A program made the position numbers and the translations under genes. A stretch of DNA of 64,000 nucleotides from the NCBI GenBank assembly GCA_044507065.1, contig JBIQJY010000010.1, positions 12,796 to 76,795 on the forward strand, given 5' to 3'. The stretch comes from SCN-69-37 sp044507065. GTDB lineage: Bacteria; Acidobacteriota; Vicinamibacteria; Vicinamibacterales; SCN-69-37. Of this stretch, positions 26,367 through 35,723 are shown one piece after another; the stretch's first letter is position 1; every line of letters starts with the position of its first letter. The notes under the pieces were generated by a model, which saw only the letters and a list, made by a program, of their open reading frames with translations, had not been told where the DNA came from and made no database searches.

Positions 26367-27386
26367 TTGAGAGTTGGCATCGTTGGTACCGGCGCGATCG
26401 CACACCTGCATGCGCGCGCCTATCGCAACATCGGCTTTACCGTCCGGGCGGCGCTCGACGTGAATCCCGCGGCCGCCGCCGCCTTCGTCGCTGAGCATGG
26501 TGGCGAGGCACTCGCCGACGTCGAGGCCCTTGTCGCGCACCCGGAGGTCGACTACGTCGACGTCTGCACGCTGCCCGATGTGCGCCTCCAGATTGTCGAG
26601 TTGTGCGCGAAGCACGAGAAGCCCGTACAGGTGCAGAAGCCAATTGCCACTTCGGTCGACGACGCCCGCCGGATGGTCGACGTCGCGGCCGACGCGGGCA
26701 TCGTGCTCGGCGTGGTCAGCCAGCATCGGTTCGACGAGTCGAGCCAGTTCCTTCATGAAGCGCTCCGGACCGGCCGTCTCGGACGCGTCCTGCAGTGTGA
26801 CGCCTACGTGAAATGGCATCGCAGCGATGCCTACTACGCGCGGCCGGGGAAGGGTACCTGGAGCGTCGAGGGCGGCGGGGCACTCATCAATCAGGCGATC
26901 CACCAGGTGGACCTGCTGCGCTGGTTCTTCGGGCCGGTGCGCGACGTGTGGGCCGCCTGGCAGCTCGGGGCGGCTCACGACATCGAGTCCGAGGACGTGG
27001 TGAACGCCGTCCTGCGGTTTGCCAGTGGCGCCACCGGCGTCATCCAGGCATCGACGGCCTTCTGGCCCGGGTATCCCGAGCGAATCGAGATACACGGCAC
27101 GAGGGGCACGGCCATCATCACCGGCGATCGCCTGACGACCTGGGATGTGATCGACGATCGCGGCAGCACGCCGCCGGTGGCGCAGAGCGTGGCGTCGGGC
27201 GCCTCCGATCCGCTGGCCATTTCCCTCGAACCCTTCGAGCGCCAGTTCCGGGACTTCGCCGAAGCCGTCCGGACGCGGCGCCAGCCGGCCGTCAGTGGGC
27301 GCGATGGCTACGAGGCGCTCGAGGTTGTCGACGCGATCTACCGGGCGTGCCGGACGGGCGATCGACAGACGCTCGCGGAGGCGTGA
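26367..27386 (+). CDS. Gfo/Idh/MocA-family oxidoreductase
   Basis: 339 residues from TTG 26367, six nt after GGAGGA; a GTG six nt earlier sits too close to the ribosome site. Rossmann NAD(P) motif VGIVGTGAIAHLHARAY (about 3-19), EKPVQVQKPIATSVDDARRM (the family EKP-like motif appears as VQKP), and the C-terminal alpha/beta domain with GGGALINQAIHQVDLLRWFFG containing the catalytic-type H in HQVD. It has no signal peptide, so it is cytoplasmic. These enzymes oxidise or reduce sugars and cyclitols. It is co-directional with the next epimerase gene (1 bp apart). Confidence 0.9.
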   Translation: MRVGIVGTGAIAHLHARAYRNIGFTVRAALDVNPAAAAAFVAEHGGEALADVEALVAHPEVDYVDVCTLPDVRLQIVELCAKHEKPVQVQKPIATSVDDARRMVDVAADAGIVLGVVSQHRFDESSQFLHEALRTGRLGRVLQCDAYVKWHRSDAYYARPGKGTWSVEGGGALINQAIHQVDLLRWFFGPVRDVWAAWQLGAAHDIESEDVVNAVLRFASGATGVIQASTAFWPGYPERIEIHGTRGTAIITGDRLTTWDVIDDRGSTPPVAQSVASGASDPLAISLEPFERQFRDFAEAVRTRRQPAVSGRDGYEALEVVDAIYRACRTGDRQTLAEA

Positions 27387-27387
27387 C

Positions 27388-28251
27388 ATGAAGCGATCCA
27401 TCAGGCTGGCGGCCATCACCGACGAGTTCTCTGCCGATCTCGACGTCGCGCTCGACGCGATGGCGTCGGTGGGAATGACAGGTGTCGAACTGCGCACCAT
27501 CAAGGGCCGCAACATCGTCGACTTCAGCGACGCCGAGATCGACGACGTGATGGCGCGAGTGCAGGCGCGCGGCATGGCCGTCATCTCGATTGCCTCGCCG
27601 GTGCTCAAGTGCGTGCTGCCGGACGCCCCGGCGCTCGACACGCGGTTCCAGCAGGACGCGTTTGCCTCCAGGCACACCTTCGACGACCAGCCACGGCTGG
27701 CCGCGCGAGCCTTCGACATTGCCGCCCGCACGGGCGCGGGATTCCTGCGCGTCTTCTCGTACTGGCGCACGGTCGACCCCGAGCAATGCCTGGATCGCAT
27801 CGTCGACGCGCTGTCGGGGCTGGCGCGCGAAGCACGGGGGCGCAACATCATCGTCGGCCTCGAGAACGAGCATGCGTGCAACGTCGCTACGGCCGCCGAG
27901 TCCGCGCGGCTGCTCGCGATGATCGACGACCCGGCCCTCGGCCTCATCTGGGATCCGGCCAACGCGCTTGTGGCCGGGGAGACGCCGTTTCCCGACGGCT
28001 ACCGGCTGCTGCCGGCCTCGCGCATCGTGCACGTCCACGCCAAGGACTGCGACGTGCACGAGCACACGCCGACATGGGGGCCGATCGGGGAGATGAGTGT
28101 GGACTGGTACGGCCAGGTGCGCGCGCTCGAGCACGACGGCTACACGGGGTGGATCAGCCTCGAGACGCACTGGCCCGGCCCGGGCGGCGACAAGATGCAG
28201 GCCAGCCTCATCTGCGGGCGCAACCTGCAGAAGCTCGTGGGTCAGGCCTGA
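27388..28251 (+). CDS. Cytoplasmic sugar phosphate isomerase/epimerase (xylose isomerase-like TIM barrel)
   Basis: 287 residues from ATG 27388, 1 bp after the Gfo/Idh gene, hence the same operon. TIM-barrel hallmarks: AAITDEFSADLDVALDAMASVGMTGVELRTIKGRNIVDFSD, IVGLENEHACN (metal Glu), LIWDPANAL, IVHVHAKDCD (metal His), and ISLETHWPGPGGDK (metal Glu). The metal ligands appear complete. Family members isomerise or epimerise sugars and keto-sugars; with the adjacent oxidoreductase it likely forms a short sugar-conversion pathway. Confidence 0.88.
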   Translation: MKRSIRLAAITDEFSADLDVALDAMASVGMTGVELRTIKGRNIVDFSDAEIDDVMARVQARGMAVISIASPVLKCVLPDAPALDTRFQQDAFASRHTFDDQPRLAARAFDIAARTGAGFLRVFSYWRTVDPEQCLDRIVDALSGLAREARGRNIIVGLENEHACNVATAAESARLLAMIDDPALGLIWDPANALVAGETPFPDGYRLLPASRIVHVHAKDCDVHEHTPTWGPIGEMSVDWYGQVRALEHDGYTGWISLETHWPGPGGDKMQASLICGRNLQKLVGQA

Positions 28252-28257
28252 ACGACC

Positions 28258-31200
28258 CTACGTGCAGCGCGGGAAGATCACCTCGAACCGCACCACGCGT
28301 CCCGGCTCGCCTTCAACGCGCACGTGTCCACCGCAGCGGCGTGCCACGAGCTCGACGGCGGCCAGCGTGCCTGGCGCCTGCGCGCCATAGCCCGAGGCGG
28401 CGACCGACAGCAGCGGACCCGGCATCGCGAACGGCGTATCCCCTGGCGTCGTGCCGCCGGCCTGCTGTTCTGCCCGCACGACGATGGAGCCGCCGGTGGG
28501 CAGGGCATCGCGCCCGAGCGTGACGAGCGATGTCAGCAGGTGATCGATGTCGCCGGGGTGCGCATGAAGCGGCGTCGTCGGGCGCCGTTCGGCGGAGAAA
28601 CTCACGCCGTCACCGGCCAGCCTCGCCAGAATCGGCTCCGCCGTCAGGACGGCCTCTCCCAGATCCAGCGGTGCGAGCGTGCGGTTCTGTCGACGGCTGA
28701 AACCGGCCAGCTGACCGACCAGCGCCGCGGTGCGGGCGGCCGTGGCGTGCAGATCGTCGAGGTCCGCTGTCGGCGGGACGCGACCATCGGTCTGGCGCGC
28801 CAGCGCGGCGCTGCGTTCGTCAACCGCGGCCACCAGCGTTTCGAGTTCGGGCATCATCGCCGCCGCGAGCGCGCCGACTTCCTGCAGGCGGCGTGCCTGC
28901 ACTTCCTCGGCCGAGGGCGCGGCCTGTCGCGCGACGATGACGTGTTCGACCATGCGGGCATCCGGCCGGTCCGCCGAACCGGTGACGACGGCAGATTCGA
29001 GAATGCGGATGGCTCGCCCGTCGATGCGGTCCACACAGGACTCGACGCGGTCGATGCGGCCGTCGGCGGCCAGGCGCGCCGCGATGGCGGGTCGGTTGGC
29101 CAGCGGCGCAAACGGCCGTCCGGCCGAACGCGCCAGCGCCTCAGCACCATTGACGAAGCCGAACATGCGCGCGAATGCGTCGTTGCAGCGGACGAGGTCA
29201 CCAGCCAGCGTCGTCACCGCATAACCGAAGACGTCGGTGGCGACCAGTCGCGCGTGGCTTTCCCACGCGCGTGTGTAACCGGCGCGCAGCTCGGCGCGCG
29301 TGGCTTCGGCGGTCCCGGTGACCTGTGCGATCCGGTCGGACGCCTCGCGCAGCTCGACCTCGAGGTCGCGGATGCGGGCGTCGTAGAGGGCGGCCTGGCG
29401 CGCGAGCTGCGCGTCGGCCGATCGGGACGCTCGCGCAAGGGCGGCGTCGAAGTCGGCCTGGCGCCGCTCGGTGTCGGCGAGCGTGGCGCGCAGGGCGTCG
29501 GCCTCCTGGTGGATGCGGCCCTGCTGCGTGCGCTCGGCCGCGAGCGACTCGGCGAGCGCCGCATAGTCGGCGCGCAGTGACGAGAGTGCCTCTTCGGCGG
29601 CCTGGCGTTCGCGGGCCAGCCTCGCGGCATCCCGCGCATCGGACTCGAGCACCGAACGGGCGCGCGCCCAGTCGTCGCGGTCGGCGTCCCGGCTCGTGAT
29701 GGCTTCGTCCAGCTCGCGCGCGAGCAACTGACGTGAGCGCTCCCACTCCTCACGTTCCGCGCGGTGCGCCGCATCGGTGTGGCGAATTTCCTCGCGCGCC
29801 GCGTCGAGCGCGGTGGCCAGGGTGTCGCGGTCGCTGGCGCGCTGGCGCAGATCGTCGAGCTCCCGGCCGAGCGCGTCGAGCCGTGCGCGCGTCTCGTCGA
29901 GCTGGCGACCGACAGCATCGCGTTCCTGCTGCAGGGCCTCGTGCCGCTGGCGGACTTCGTCGCGTTCCCGCTGCAGATCCTCCTGCTGCCGGCGCGCCTC
30001 GTCGCGTTCGNNNNNNNNNNNNNNNNNNNNNNNNNNNNNNNNNNNNNNNNNNNNNNNNNNNNNNNNNNNNNNNNNNNNNNNNNNNNNNNNNNNNNNNNNN
30101 NNNNNNNNNNCGCTGGCGCGCTGGCGCAGATCGTCGAGCTCCCGGCCGAGCGCGTCGAGCCGTGCACGCGTCTCGTCGAGCTGGCGTCCGACGTCGTCGC
30201 GTTCCTGCTGCAGGCCCTCGTGCCGCTGGCGGACTTCGTCGCGTTCCCGCTGCAGGTCGTCCTGCTGCCGGCGCGCCTCGTCGCGCTCGTGCTGCGCGGC
30301 GTCGCGTTCGGCCCGCGCCGACTCGAGCTCGCCGGCCAGGATGTCGCGGTCGCTGGCGCGCTGGCGCAGATCGTCGAGCTCCCGGCCGAGCGCGTCGAGC
30401 CGTGCACGCGTCTCGTCGAGCTGGCGTCCGACGTCGTCGCGTTCCTGCTGCAGGGCCTCGTGCCGCTGGCAGGCGTCGTCGCGTTCGCGCTGCAGGGCTT
30501 CCTGCTGCCGGTTTACCTCGTCGCGTTCGTGCTGCAGCGCCTCGTACTGCTGACGCACATCGTCGTGTGTGCGCTGCAGGGCCTCGCGCTGCCGCTCCGC
30601 CTCGCCGTGGTCGTGACGCAGGCTTTCGAGCTCCTGCCACGCCTGGTCGCGCTCGTGCTGCGCGGCATCGCGTTCGCGTCGCGCGGCGTCGAGCTCGGCG
30701 ACCACGGCGTCGTGGCTGCCCGCCAGGCGTCGGACGTCCTCGAGTTCCACCGTGATGGCGTCGACCCTGCCGCGAGCCTCGTCGAGTGCCTGGCGCGCAT
30801 CGTCGCGATCGTGTCTGGTGGCTTCGACCTCGGCGGCCAGCGCGTTGCGCTCGGCATCCCATTCGGCGCGCGCGTCGGCCAGCGCGCGTGCGTGTTCGGC
30901 AGACCGCGCCTCGCGTTCCGCCTCCCATCGCTGCTGGATGAGCTGCGCCTGGTTGCTGGCGTCGAGCAGGGCCTGATCGAGGCGAGTGCGGGCGTCGGTC
31001 CAGGCCTGCAGGGCGGCGGCATGCGTCTCGCGGGCGTCGTCGCGTTCGCGTTCGAGCCGCACGCGCGTCGCATCGTACTCGTCGGTAATCGAGCGGGTGG
31101 CTTCCTCGGCGCGCTCGATCTCTTCCCGCGCGCGGCGTTCGACGGCGTCGGCCGCGTTGCGCTCGAGCGACAGTTCCTGCCGGAGCTCCTCGAGCTCGGC

Positions 31201-33336
31201 CTCGAGGCGCGAGCGAACCGCCGTGAGTTCGCGCTGCGCACCCTCCGCGTCCTGCGCGCGCCGCAGGTCGCCCTCGAGGGCGGACCGGCGCTGCTGCCAC
31301 TCGGCGCGCTCGGCCTCGAACCCGGCCTGCAGCTGCTGCAGTCGCTCCTCGATCTGCCGGTCGCGTTCCTCGCGCTCGCGGTCGCGAGCGAGGTCGACCG
31401 CTTCCCGGGCGGCCCTGGCGTCGGCCAGGGCGTGTTCGAGCGTCGCCTTCGCGTCGAGCCAGGCGGTGCGGTCGGACTCCAGCTCTTCGCGCAGTCGAGC
31501 CAGGCTGGCTTCGGCCTCGGCCTTCGACGCATCGCGCTCGTTGTGCTCGGTCCAGAGCGCCTCGCGGGCGTTGCGGAGCTCGGCCTCGAGCTCGTCGCGT
31601 GTCGTGGTCCACCGTTCGCGCTCGGCGGCCAGGGTCTGCTGCAGCTCCAACACTTCGGCCCGCAGGGCCGACAGGGCCGAGGCGTGTTCGGTCTCCTGCG
31701 TCGTGCCGAGGTCGCGTACTCGCGCTTCGAGCTCGCTGCGGATGTCCTGCCAGCCCGAACGCTCGAGCGCGTGAGCGGCAATCGCCTGCTGCTGTTCCTC
31801 GCGCACCGCGTCCAGCGCGCGTTCGAGCTCCGCGCGTGTCGCACCGAGCGCCGTCGCATCGCGCGCGGCGGCCTCGAGCTCGGCCATCCGGCGTTCCAGG
31901 GCCTCGCGCTCGGCGGTGAACGTCTCATTGGTGCGGTTGAGTTCGGCCGTCACCTCGTCGAGCCTTGCGCTCAGGCTCGTCCGCTCGGCGGCCAGCCCTT
32001 CGGCCTCCTGCAGCCGTGCCTCGAGGCGCAGTCGCTCCGCCTCCCAGGCGGCCTGCTCGCGGTTCCGGGCGTCTTCGAGCTCGGCGTAGTGGCGCTCCAT
32101 GGTCTGCAGCGAGGCCTGCAGGGCACCGAGCTCTGCGCTGCGCGTGTCCGACTCGGTGTCTTCGGCGCGCGTCACGCTCGCAACCACGCCGCGGCCGCCG
32201 CGGGCGTCGCGCTCGAGCACCACCGCATCCAGCCGCGCGCGAACGGGGCTGCCGCCGATGGCCAGCGCATCGAAGGTGATCGACGCGGCTTCGCCGTGCG
32301 TCACCCGTCGGATCAGATCGGTGATCGCGTCCTGGTCGGCCGGTGCGACGAGCTGGCGGAAGTCGCGGCCGACGACGTCGCGCGGCCGGCTCGCGCCGAA
32401 CAACTGGAGGGCCGCGGCGTTCATGGCCAGCACGTTGCCGCCGGCCGCGACGACGATGATTCCGGTGGGGACGTTCTCGACAATCTGTCGGAGCCGCTCT
32501 TCGCGCGTCCGCGTTTCGGTCTGCTGCGCGGTCAGTTCGAGCCGCTGGTGGACGCGGCGCAGCGTGGCAATCAGCCGACGCCGGAAGATCCCCGTCTTGA
32601 GGACCGTGTCGTCGGCGCCCAGTTCCAGCGCGGCGGTGGCGATGTCGGCCGCCCCGGCCGAGGTCAGGACGATGACGGGCAGATCCGAGGCCTGCGCCTT
32701 GACCGACTTGAGCACCTGCAGCGGATGCGCATCGCCGGGCTGCTCGTCGATGATGACGGCATCGGCCCGCATGCTGTCGTCGCCCGACCCGGAACGCCGG
32801 ACCGGACACGCGCCGTCGACGCCGCAGACGACCCGTTCGGCCTTGACGAACGGCACCTGATCGAGCAGGTTCCAGACGAGCGGATCGCGGCCCGCGTAGA
32901 GGACCGAAATCCGCCGGCGCTGTTCGGCGGGGAACAGGTGTGGACTCTGCCGGATGCGCGCCAGCGTTTCCGGCACGTTCACGAGCGCCTCGCCGCGCCG
33001 GACCAGCACGTCGTCGGCGCCGGAGGCCACGGCCGAGGCGAACAGATCCTGGTGCGAGTCCTCGACGATCGGCACGATGGCGATGGGAATGCGATCGCGG
33101 CGCAGGCTCGTGATGAGTGCGAGGATCTCGTTCTGCGGCAGCGACGGCGACGCCAGCAGAGCCTGCCAGCCCGGAGTGCGCCGCAGTTCAGCCAGCGCGG
33201 CCGCCGATCCGGCAATCGTCGTGATGTGCAGTTCGGCTGCGACCGCGCGCAGCTGGTCGGTCGTCGCCGCGTCCACCGCGGGAACCGATCCTTGAACGTA
33301 AAGGGCCTTGATGGACACGTCTAACACGATCGACAT
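28258..33336 (-). CDS. Giant receiver-PAS-coiled-coil-PAS sensor protein with degenerate histidine kinase core
   Basis: About 1,690 residues including a 100-N gap that keeps frame. N-terminus: a receiver-like fold lacking the phospho-Asp (1-130), a second receiver with likely phospho-Asp in AVIIDEQPGD (about 145-265), and a PAS domain (about 275-390, IVENVPTGIIVVAAGGNVLAMNAAAL). About 1,000 residues of coiled coil follow, with 80-residue repeats (LQRERDEVRQRHE..). A second PAS (about 1395-1500) and a HisKA/HATPase-like end complete it. The H-box reads VGALAAAMMPELETLV where active kinases have AHDFNNLL, so the His is replaced by Pro. The N-box (LVTLGRDALPTGG) lacks the Asn residues, and the G1 Asp is missing (SVAASGYG). 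It probably acts as a scaffold or pseudokinase. Confidence 0.8.
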   Translation of the reverse strand: MSIVLDVSIKALYVQGSVPAVDAATTDQLRAVAAELHITTIAGSAAALAELRRTPGWQALLASPSLPQNEILALITSLRRDRIPIAIVPIVEDSHQDLFASAVASGADDVLVRRGEALVNVPETLARIRQSPHLFPAEQRRRISVLYAGRDPLVWNLLDQVPFVKAERVVCGVDGACPVRRSGSGDDSMRADAVIIDEQPGDAHPLQVLKSVKAQASDLPVIVLTSAGAADIATAALELGADDTVLKTGIFRRRLIATLRRVHQRLELTAQQTETRTREERLRQIVENVPTGIIVVAAGGNVLAMNAAALQLFGASRPRDVVGRDFRQLVAPADQDAITDLIRRVTHGEAASITFDALAIGGSPVRARLDAVVLERDARGGRGVVASVTRAEDTESDTRSAELGALQASLQTMERHYAELEDARNREQAAWEAERLRLEARLQEAEGLAAERTSLSARLDEVTAELNRTNETFTAEREALERRMAELEAAARDATALGATRAELERALDAVREEQQQAIAAHALERSGWQDIRSELEARVRDLGTTQETEHASALSALRAEVLELQQTLAAERERWTTTRDELEAELRNAREALWTEHNERDASKAEAEASLARLREELESDRTAWLDAKATLEHALADARAAREAVDLARDREREERDRQIEERLQQLQAGFEAERAEWQQRRSALEGDLRRAQDAEGAQRELTAVRSRLEAELEELRQELSLERNAADAVERRAREEIERAEEATRSITDEYDATRVRLERERDDARETHAAALQAWTDARTRLDQALLDASNQAQLIQQRWEAEREARSAEHARALADARAEWDAERNALAAEVEATRHDRDDARQALDEARGRVDAITVELEDVRRLAGSHDAVVAELDAARRERDAAQHERDQAWQELESLRHDHGEAERQREALQRTHDDVRQQYEALQHERDEVNRQQEALQRERDDACQRHEALQQERDDVGRQLDETRARLDALGRELDDLRQRASDRDILAGELESARAERDAAQHERDEARRQQDDLQRERDEVRQRHEGLQQERDDVGRQLDETRARLDALGRELDDLRQRASXXXXXXXXXXXXXXXXXXXXXXXXXXXXXXXXXXERDEARRQQEDLQRERDEVRQRHEALQQERDAVGRQLDETRARLDALGRELDDLRQRASDRDTLATALDAAREEIRHTDAAHRAEREEWERSRQLLARELDEAITSRDADRDDWARARSVLESDARDAARLARERQAAEEALSSLRADYAALAESLAAERTQQGRIHQEADALRATLADTERRQADFDAALARASRSADAQLARQAALYDARIRDLEVELREASDRIAQVTGTAEATRAELRAGYTRAWESHARLVATDVFGYAVTTLAGDLVRCNDAFARMFGFVNGAEALARSAGRPFAPLANRPAIAARLAADGRIDRVESCVDRIDGRAIRILESAVVTGSADRPDARMVEHVIVARQAAPSAEEVQARRLQEVGALAAAMMPELETLVAAVDERSAALARQTDGRVPPTADLDDLHATAARTAALVGQLAGFSRRQNRTLAPLDLGEAVLTAEPILARLAGDGVSFSAERRPTTPLHAHPGDIDHLLTSLVTLGRDALPTGGSIVVRAEQQAGGTTPGDTPFAMPGPLLSVAASGYGAQAPGTLAAVELVARRCGGHVRVEGEPGRVVRFEVIFPRCT
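29832..30590. repeat. 240-bp tandem repeats within the coiled-coil gene, with an embedded assembly gap
   Basis: Near-identical units start at 29832, 30111 and 30351 (the last two exactly 240 bp apart). The 100-N gap (30011-30110) falls inside a unit: 179 bp of the first copy precede it, so 61 bp or 61 plus a multiple of 240 bp is missing. Either value keeps the reading frame, so the true copy number is unknown. Each unit encodes 80 residues of heptad-like Glu/Arg/Gln-rich coiled coil. Confidence 0.88.
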
Positions 33337-33360
33337 CCGGAATGCCTCGAAGGCTGGGGA

Positions 33361-34020
33361 CTACCAGTCATTGCCGTTGAACAGATCGCGCAGCTGATCG
33401 GCGGTCGCGTCGACGGCGGCCGTCACCGTCAGCATCGCCGGCGCAAGTTCCATCGTGGCCTCGAACGCGAGCACTTCCTCGGCGCTGATGTCCGAGACGA
33501 CCGCCGTGTCCGGCTCGAAATCGGTGGCCGCATCAGGATCGGTCGGGACCGTTTCGGCTGGTACCGCGTTGCCGGCCGCATCCGCAGCCGGCGGCGCCGT
33601 CGCGGCCGGGGTGGCCCGGGTGTCAGGGGGCGGCTGTGCCGAGGCCGCGCTCGCCTCGATCGCGCCGGGCAGCACCTCGTTGAACGCGACGGCCACGACA
33701 TACCCGAGGCCGCCGGCGGCAAGGCGCACGATGCGCGACCGCACGACCCGTCCGCTCACCACGACCACGTCGTCATTGGTCACGAGACGGAGCGACACGG
33801 TGGCGTTCGGCAGGAAGCGGCGGTCGCATTCGAACTGCGCGCCACCCCGCGACAGGTCGATGAGTCGCACTTCGGCACCACTGGCCAGTCGTGCGGCCAG
33901 GGCGTTGGCGCCATCGGGCTGGACGCGGACGAAGCGGCGCCGCTCGGCGCCTGTCGGCGTGGCGCCGGCGGGTGTCTGTGTGGCGTCTGGTGCGGCTGGA
34001 TCGGTCTGGGTCTTCGCCAC
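33361..34020 (-). CDS. PilZ-domain protein, probable c-di-GMP effector
   Basis: 219 residues from GTG 34018-34020. The PilZ domain occupies about 25-115 and has both c-di-GMP motifs: RRFVR (RxxxR) and DLSRGG (D/NxSxxG). The remainder is an Ala/Pro/Thr/Asp-rich acidic tail (about 120-195) and a short amphipathic end. A -10-like TAGGTA (34032-34027 on the minus strand) lies 6 nt before the start, again a leaderless arrangement. It precedes the giant receiver-PAS sensor gene by 24 bp on the same strand, so the two may act together in a c-di-GMP-linked signalling path. Confidence 0.85.
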   Translation of the reverse strand: MAKTQTDPAAPDATQTPAGATPTGAERRRFVRVQPDGANALAARLASGAEVRLIDLSRGGAQFECDRRFLPNATVSLRLVTNDDVVVVSGRVVRSRIVRLAAGGLGYVVAVAFNEVLPGAIEASAASAQPPPDTRATPAATAPPAADAAGNAVPAETVPTDPDAATDFEPDTAVVSDISAEEVLAFEATMELAPAMLTVTAAVDATADQLRDLFNGNDW

Positions 34021-34309
34021 GGGCTGTACCTATCACGCTCCCCTGAAATTCGTATCGGCGGATTGAAGGCAATCCGCCCCTGGTCCCGCCAGCCCGGGGC
34101 AACGCCACGGAATCGACGGAACGTCTTCCGTGCCATTCGCAAGACGAGTGCCACGCAGTCAGCCCATGGCCGGGATGGGCTATCGAGAGCACTCCGAGAG
34201 GGGCAGCGGGGAGAGAGGGGAGGTCAGCGCGGGGAAATGGCGCGAAAAACGCGGGATGGCGGCGGGACTGCGGGCGCAACGGCCAGCCCGTCGCGCCCCT
34301 GGGGGTGTC

Positions 34310-34332
34310 GCCCGGCCGTCACTCGGCCGGGC
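34310..34332 (-). terminator. Hairpin after the transhydrogenase gene
   Basis: A perfect 9-bp stem GCCCGGCCG / CGGCCGGGC around a 5-nt loop, 5 bp past the pntB stop. No T-run follows, so its strength is uncertain. The rest of 34021-34337 holds no recognisable gene. Confidence 0.45.
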
Positions 34333-34337
34333 TGGTG

Positions 34338-35723
34338 TCAGTGGGCCGACCCCTCGCCGGTCACCTGCTTGACGACGTCGCCGATGACCTGCTTGGCGTC
34401 GCCGAACAGCATCAGCGTGTTCGGCGCGTGGTACAGCTCGTTTTCGATACCCGCGAAACCGGGCTTCATGCTCCGCTTGATGGCCAGCACGGTCTGCGCC
34501 TTGTCGGCATCGATGATCGGCATCCCGTAGATGGGACTCTTCTCGTCGGTGCGCGCGGCCGGGTTCACGACGTCGTTGGCGCCGATGACCAGCGCCACGC
34601 CTACCTGCGGCATCTCCGGGTTGATGTCGTCCATCTCGATCAACCGGTCGTAGGGGATGTCGGCTTCGGCCAGCAGCACGTTCATGTGGCCCGGCATGCG
34701 GCCCGCCACCGGGTGCACCGCGAACTTCACGTCCACGCCGCGCTTGACGAGTTGATCGTAGAGGTCGCGGATGCGGTGCTGGGCCTGCGCCACGGCCATG
34801 CCGTAGCCGGGGATGATCACCACGCTGTCGGCATTGAGGAGCAGTTCGGCCGCGTCGGTGGGCGTCGCGCTTTTCACCGTACGCTGCTCGGCGGCCGCGG
34901 CCACGGCCTGTACCGATCCGAACGCGCCGAACAGCACGTTGGTGACCGATCGGTTCATCGCCTTGCACATGATGATCGAGAGGACGAAGCCGGAAGCGCC
35001 GTCGAGCGCGCCGGCGGCAATGAGCAGCTTGTTCTCGAGCACGAACCCCATGGCCACGGCCGCCAGGCCCGCGTACGAGTTGAGGAACGAGATGACCGTG
35101 GGCATGTCGGCGCCGCCGATCGGCAGGATCAGGAGCACGCCGAACACGAGGGCGAGCACGATGATGATCGGCAGTGCCCAGGACTGTGTTGGATCGATCG
35201 CGATCCACACGCCGAGCACCGCGGCCGTCGTCAGCAGCAGGAAGCTGACGATGTTCTGGCCGGCGTAGGTGATCGGACGCGTGGGCAGCCACTCGGCGAG
35301 CTTGCCGGCCGCCATCAGGCCTCCCGTACAAGTCAGCCCGCCGAGGATGACCTCCGCGGCAATGACCGACATCCGGAAGTGCGACAGTTCGCCGTCGCCC
35401 AGCCACATGTAGTACTTGGCCGTGCCGACGAGCAGCGCCGCGAGGCCGCCGAAGGCCTGCGACAGCCCGGTCCGTTCGGGGACCGCCGTCAGCGGCACGC
35501 GGGCGAGCGGAATGCCGAGCAGGATGCCGGCAATGGCGGCTACGGCAATCCACTGGTACGTGACGATGACCGGGTTGAGCAGCGTGCCGAAGACGGCCAG
35601 CAGCATGCCCGTGACGGCCGAGCCGACCGCGCGGCGCGCGGTGGCCGGCTGGCTCATCCACCGCAGGGCGAGGATGAACAGCGCGGCCGCAACCACATAG
35701 AGCGCTTCAGTGATGAGGTTCAC
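34338..35723 (-). CDS. pntB: NAD(P) transhydrogenase beta subunit
   Basis: 461 residues from GTG 35721-35723 (GTGA overlap with the preceding gene). The N-terminal half is 8-9 membrane helices (ALYVVAAALFILALRWM ... GGADMPTVISFLNSYAGLAAVAMGFVLEN). The C-terminal half is the NADP-binding dIII domain: VVIIPGYGMAVAQAQH, KFAVHPVAGRMPGHMNVLLAEADIPYD, DINPEMPQVGVALVIGANDVVNPAA and GMPIIDADKAQTVLAIKRSM. The enzyme couples hydride transfer between NADH and NADP+ to proton flow. Only the small membrane fragment of the alpha subunit lies upstream; the NAD-binding pntAa gene is not adjacent. Confidence 0.95.
   Translation of the reverse strand: MNLITEALYVVAAALFILALRWMSQPATARRAVGSAVTGMLLAVFGTLLNPVIVTYQWIAVAAIAGILLGIPLARVPLTAVPERTGLSQAFGGLAALLVGTAKYYMWLGDGELSHFRMSVIAAEVILGGLTCTGGLMAAGKLAEWLPTRPITYAGQNIVSFLLLTTAAVLGVWIAIDPTQSWALPIIIVLALVFGVLLILPIGGADMPTVISFLNSYAGLAAVAMGFVLENKLLIAAGALDGASGFVLSIIMCKAMNRSVTNVLFGAFGSVQAVAAAAEQRTVKSATPTDAAELLLNADSVVIIPGYGMAVAQAQHRIRDLYDQLVKRGVDVKFAVHPVAGRMPGHMNVLLAEADIPYDRLIEMDDINPEMPQVGVALVIGANDVVNPAARTDEKSPIYGMPIIDADKAQTVLAIKRSMKPGFAGIENELYHAPNTLMLFGDAKQVIGDVVKQVTGEGSAH

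Noticed and set aside
29832..30590. Possible CRISPR array from regular repeats
   Set aside because: Unit length is 240 bp, without unique spacers, and it encodes an in-frame coiled coil.
29764..33324. Antisense open frame of 1,186 codons opposite the coiled-coil sensor
   Set aside because: GC-rich coiled-coil DNA leaves long stop-free antisense frames. The composition (Val/Leu/Gln/Arg-rich, no domains) is that of a shadow, while the sense frame has PAS domains and heptads.
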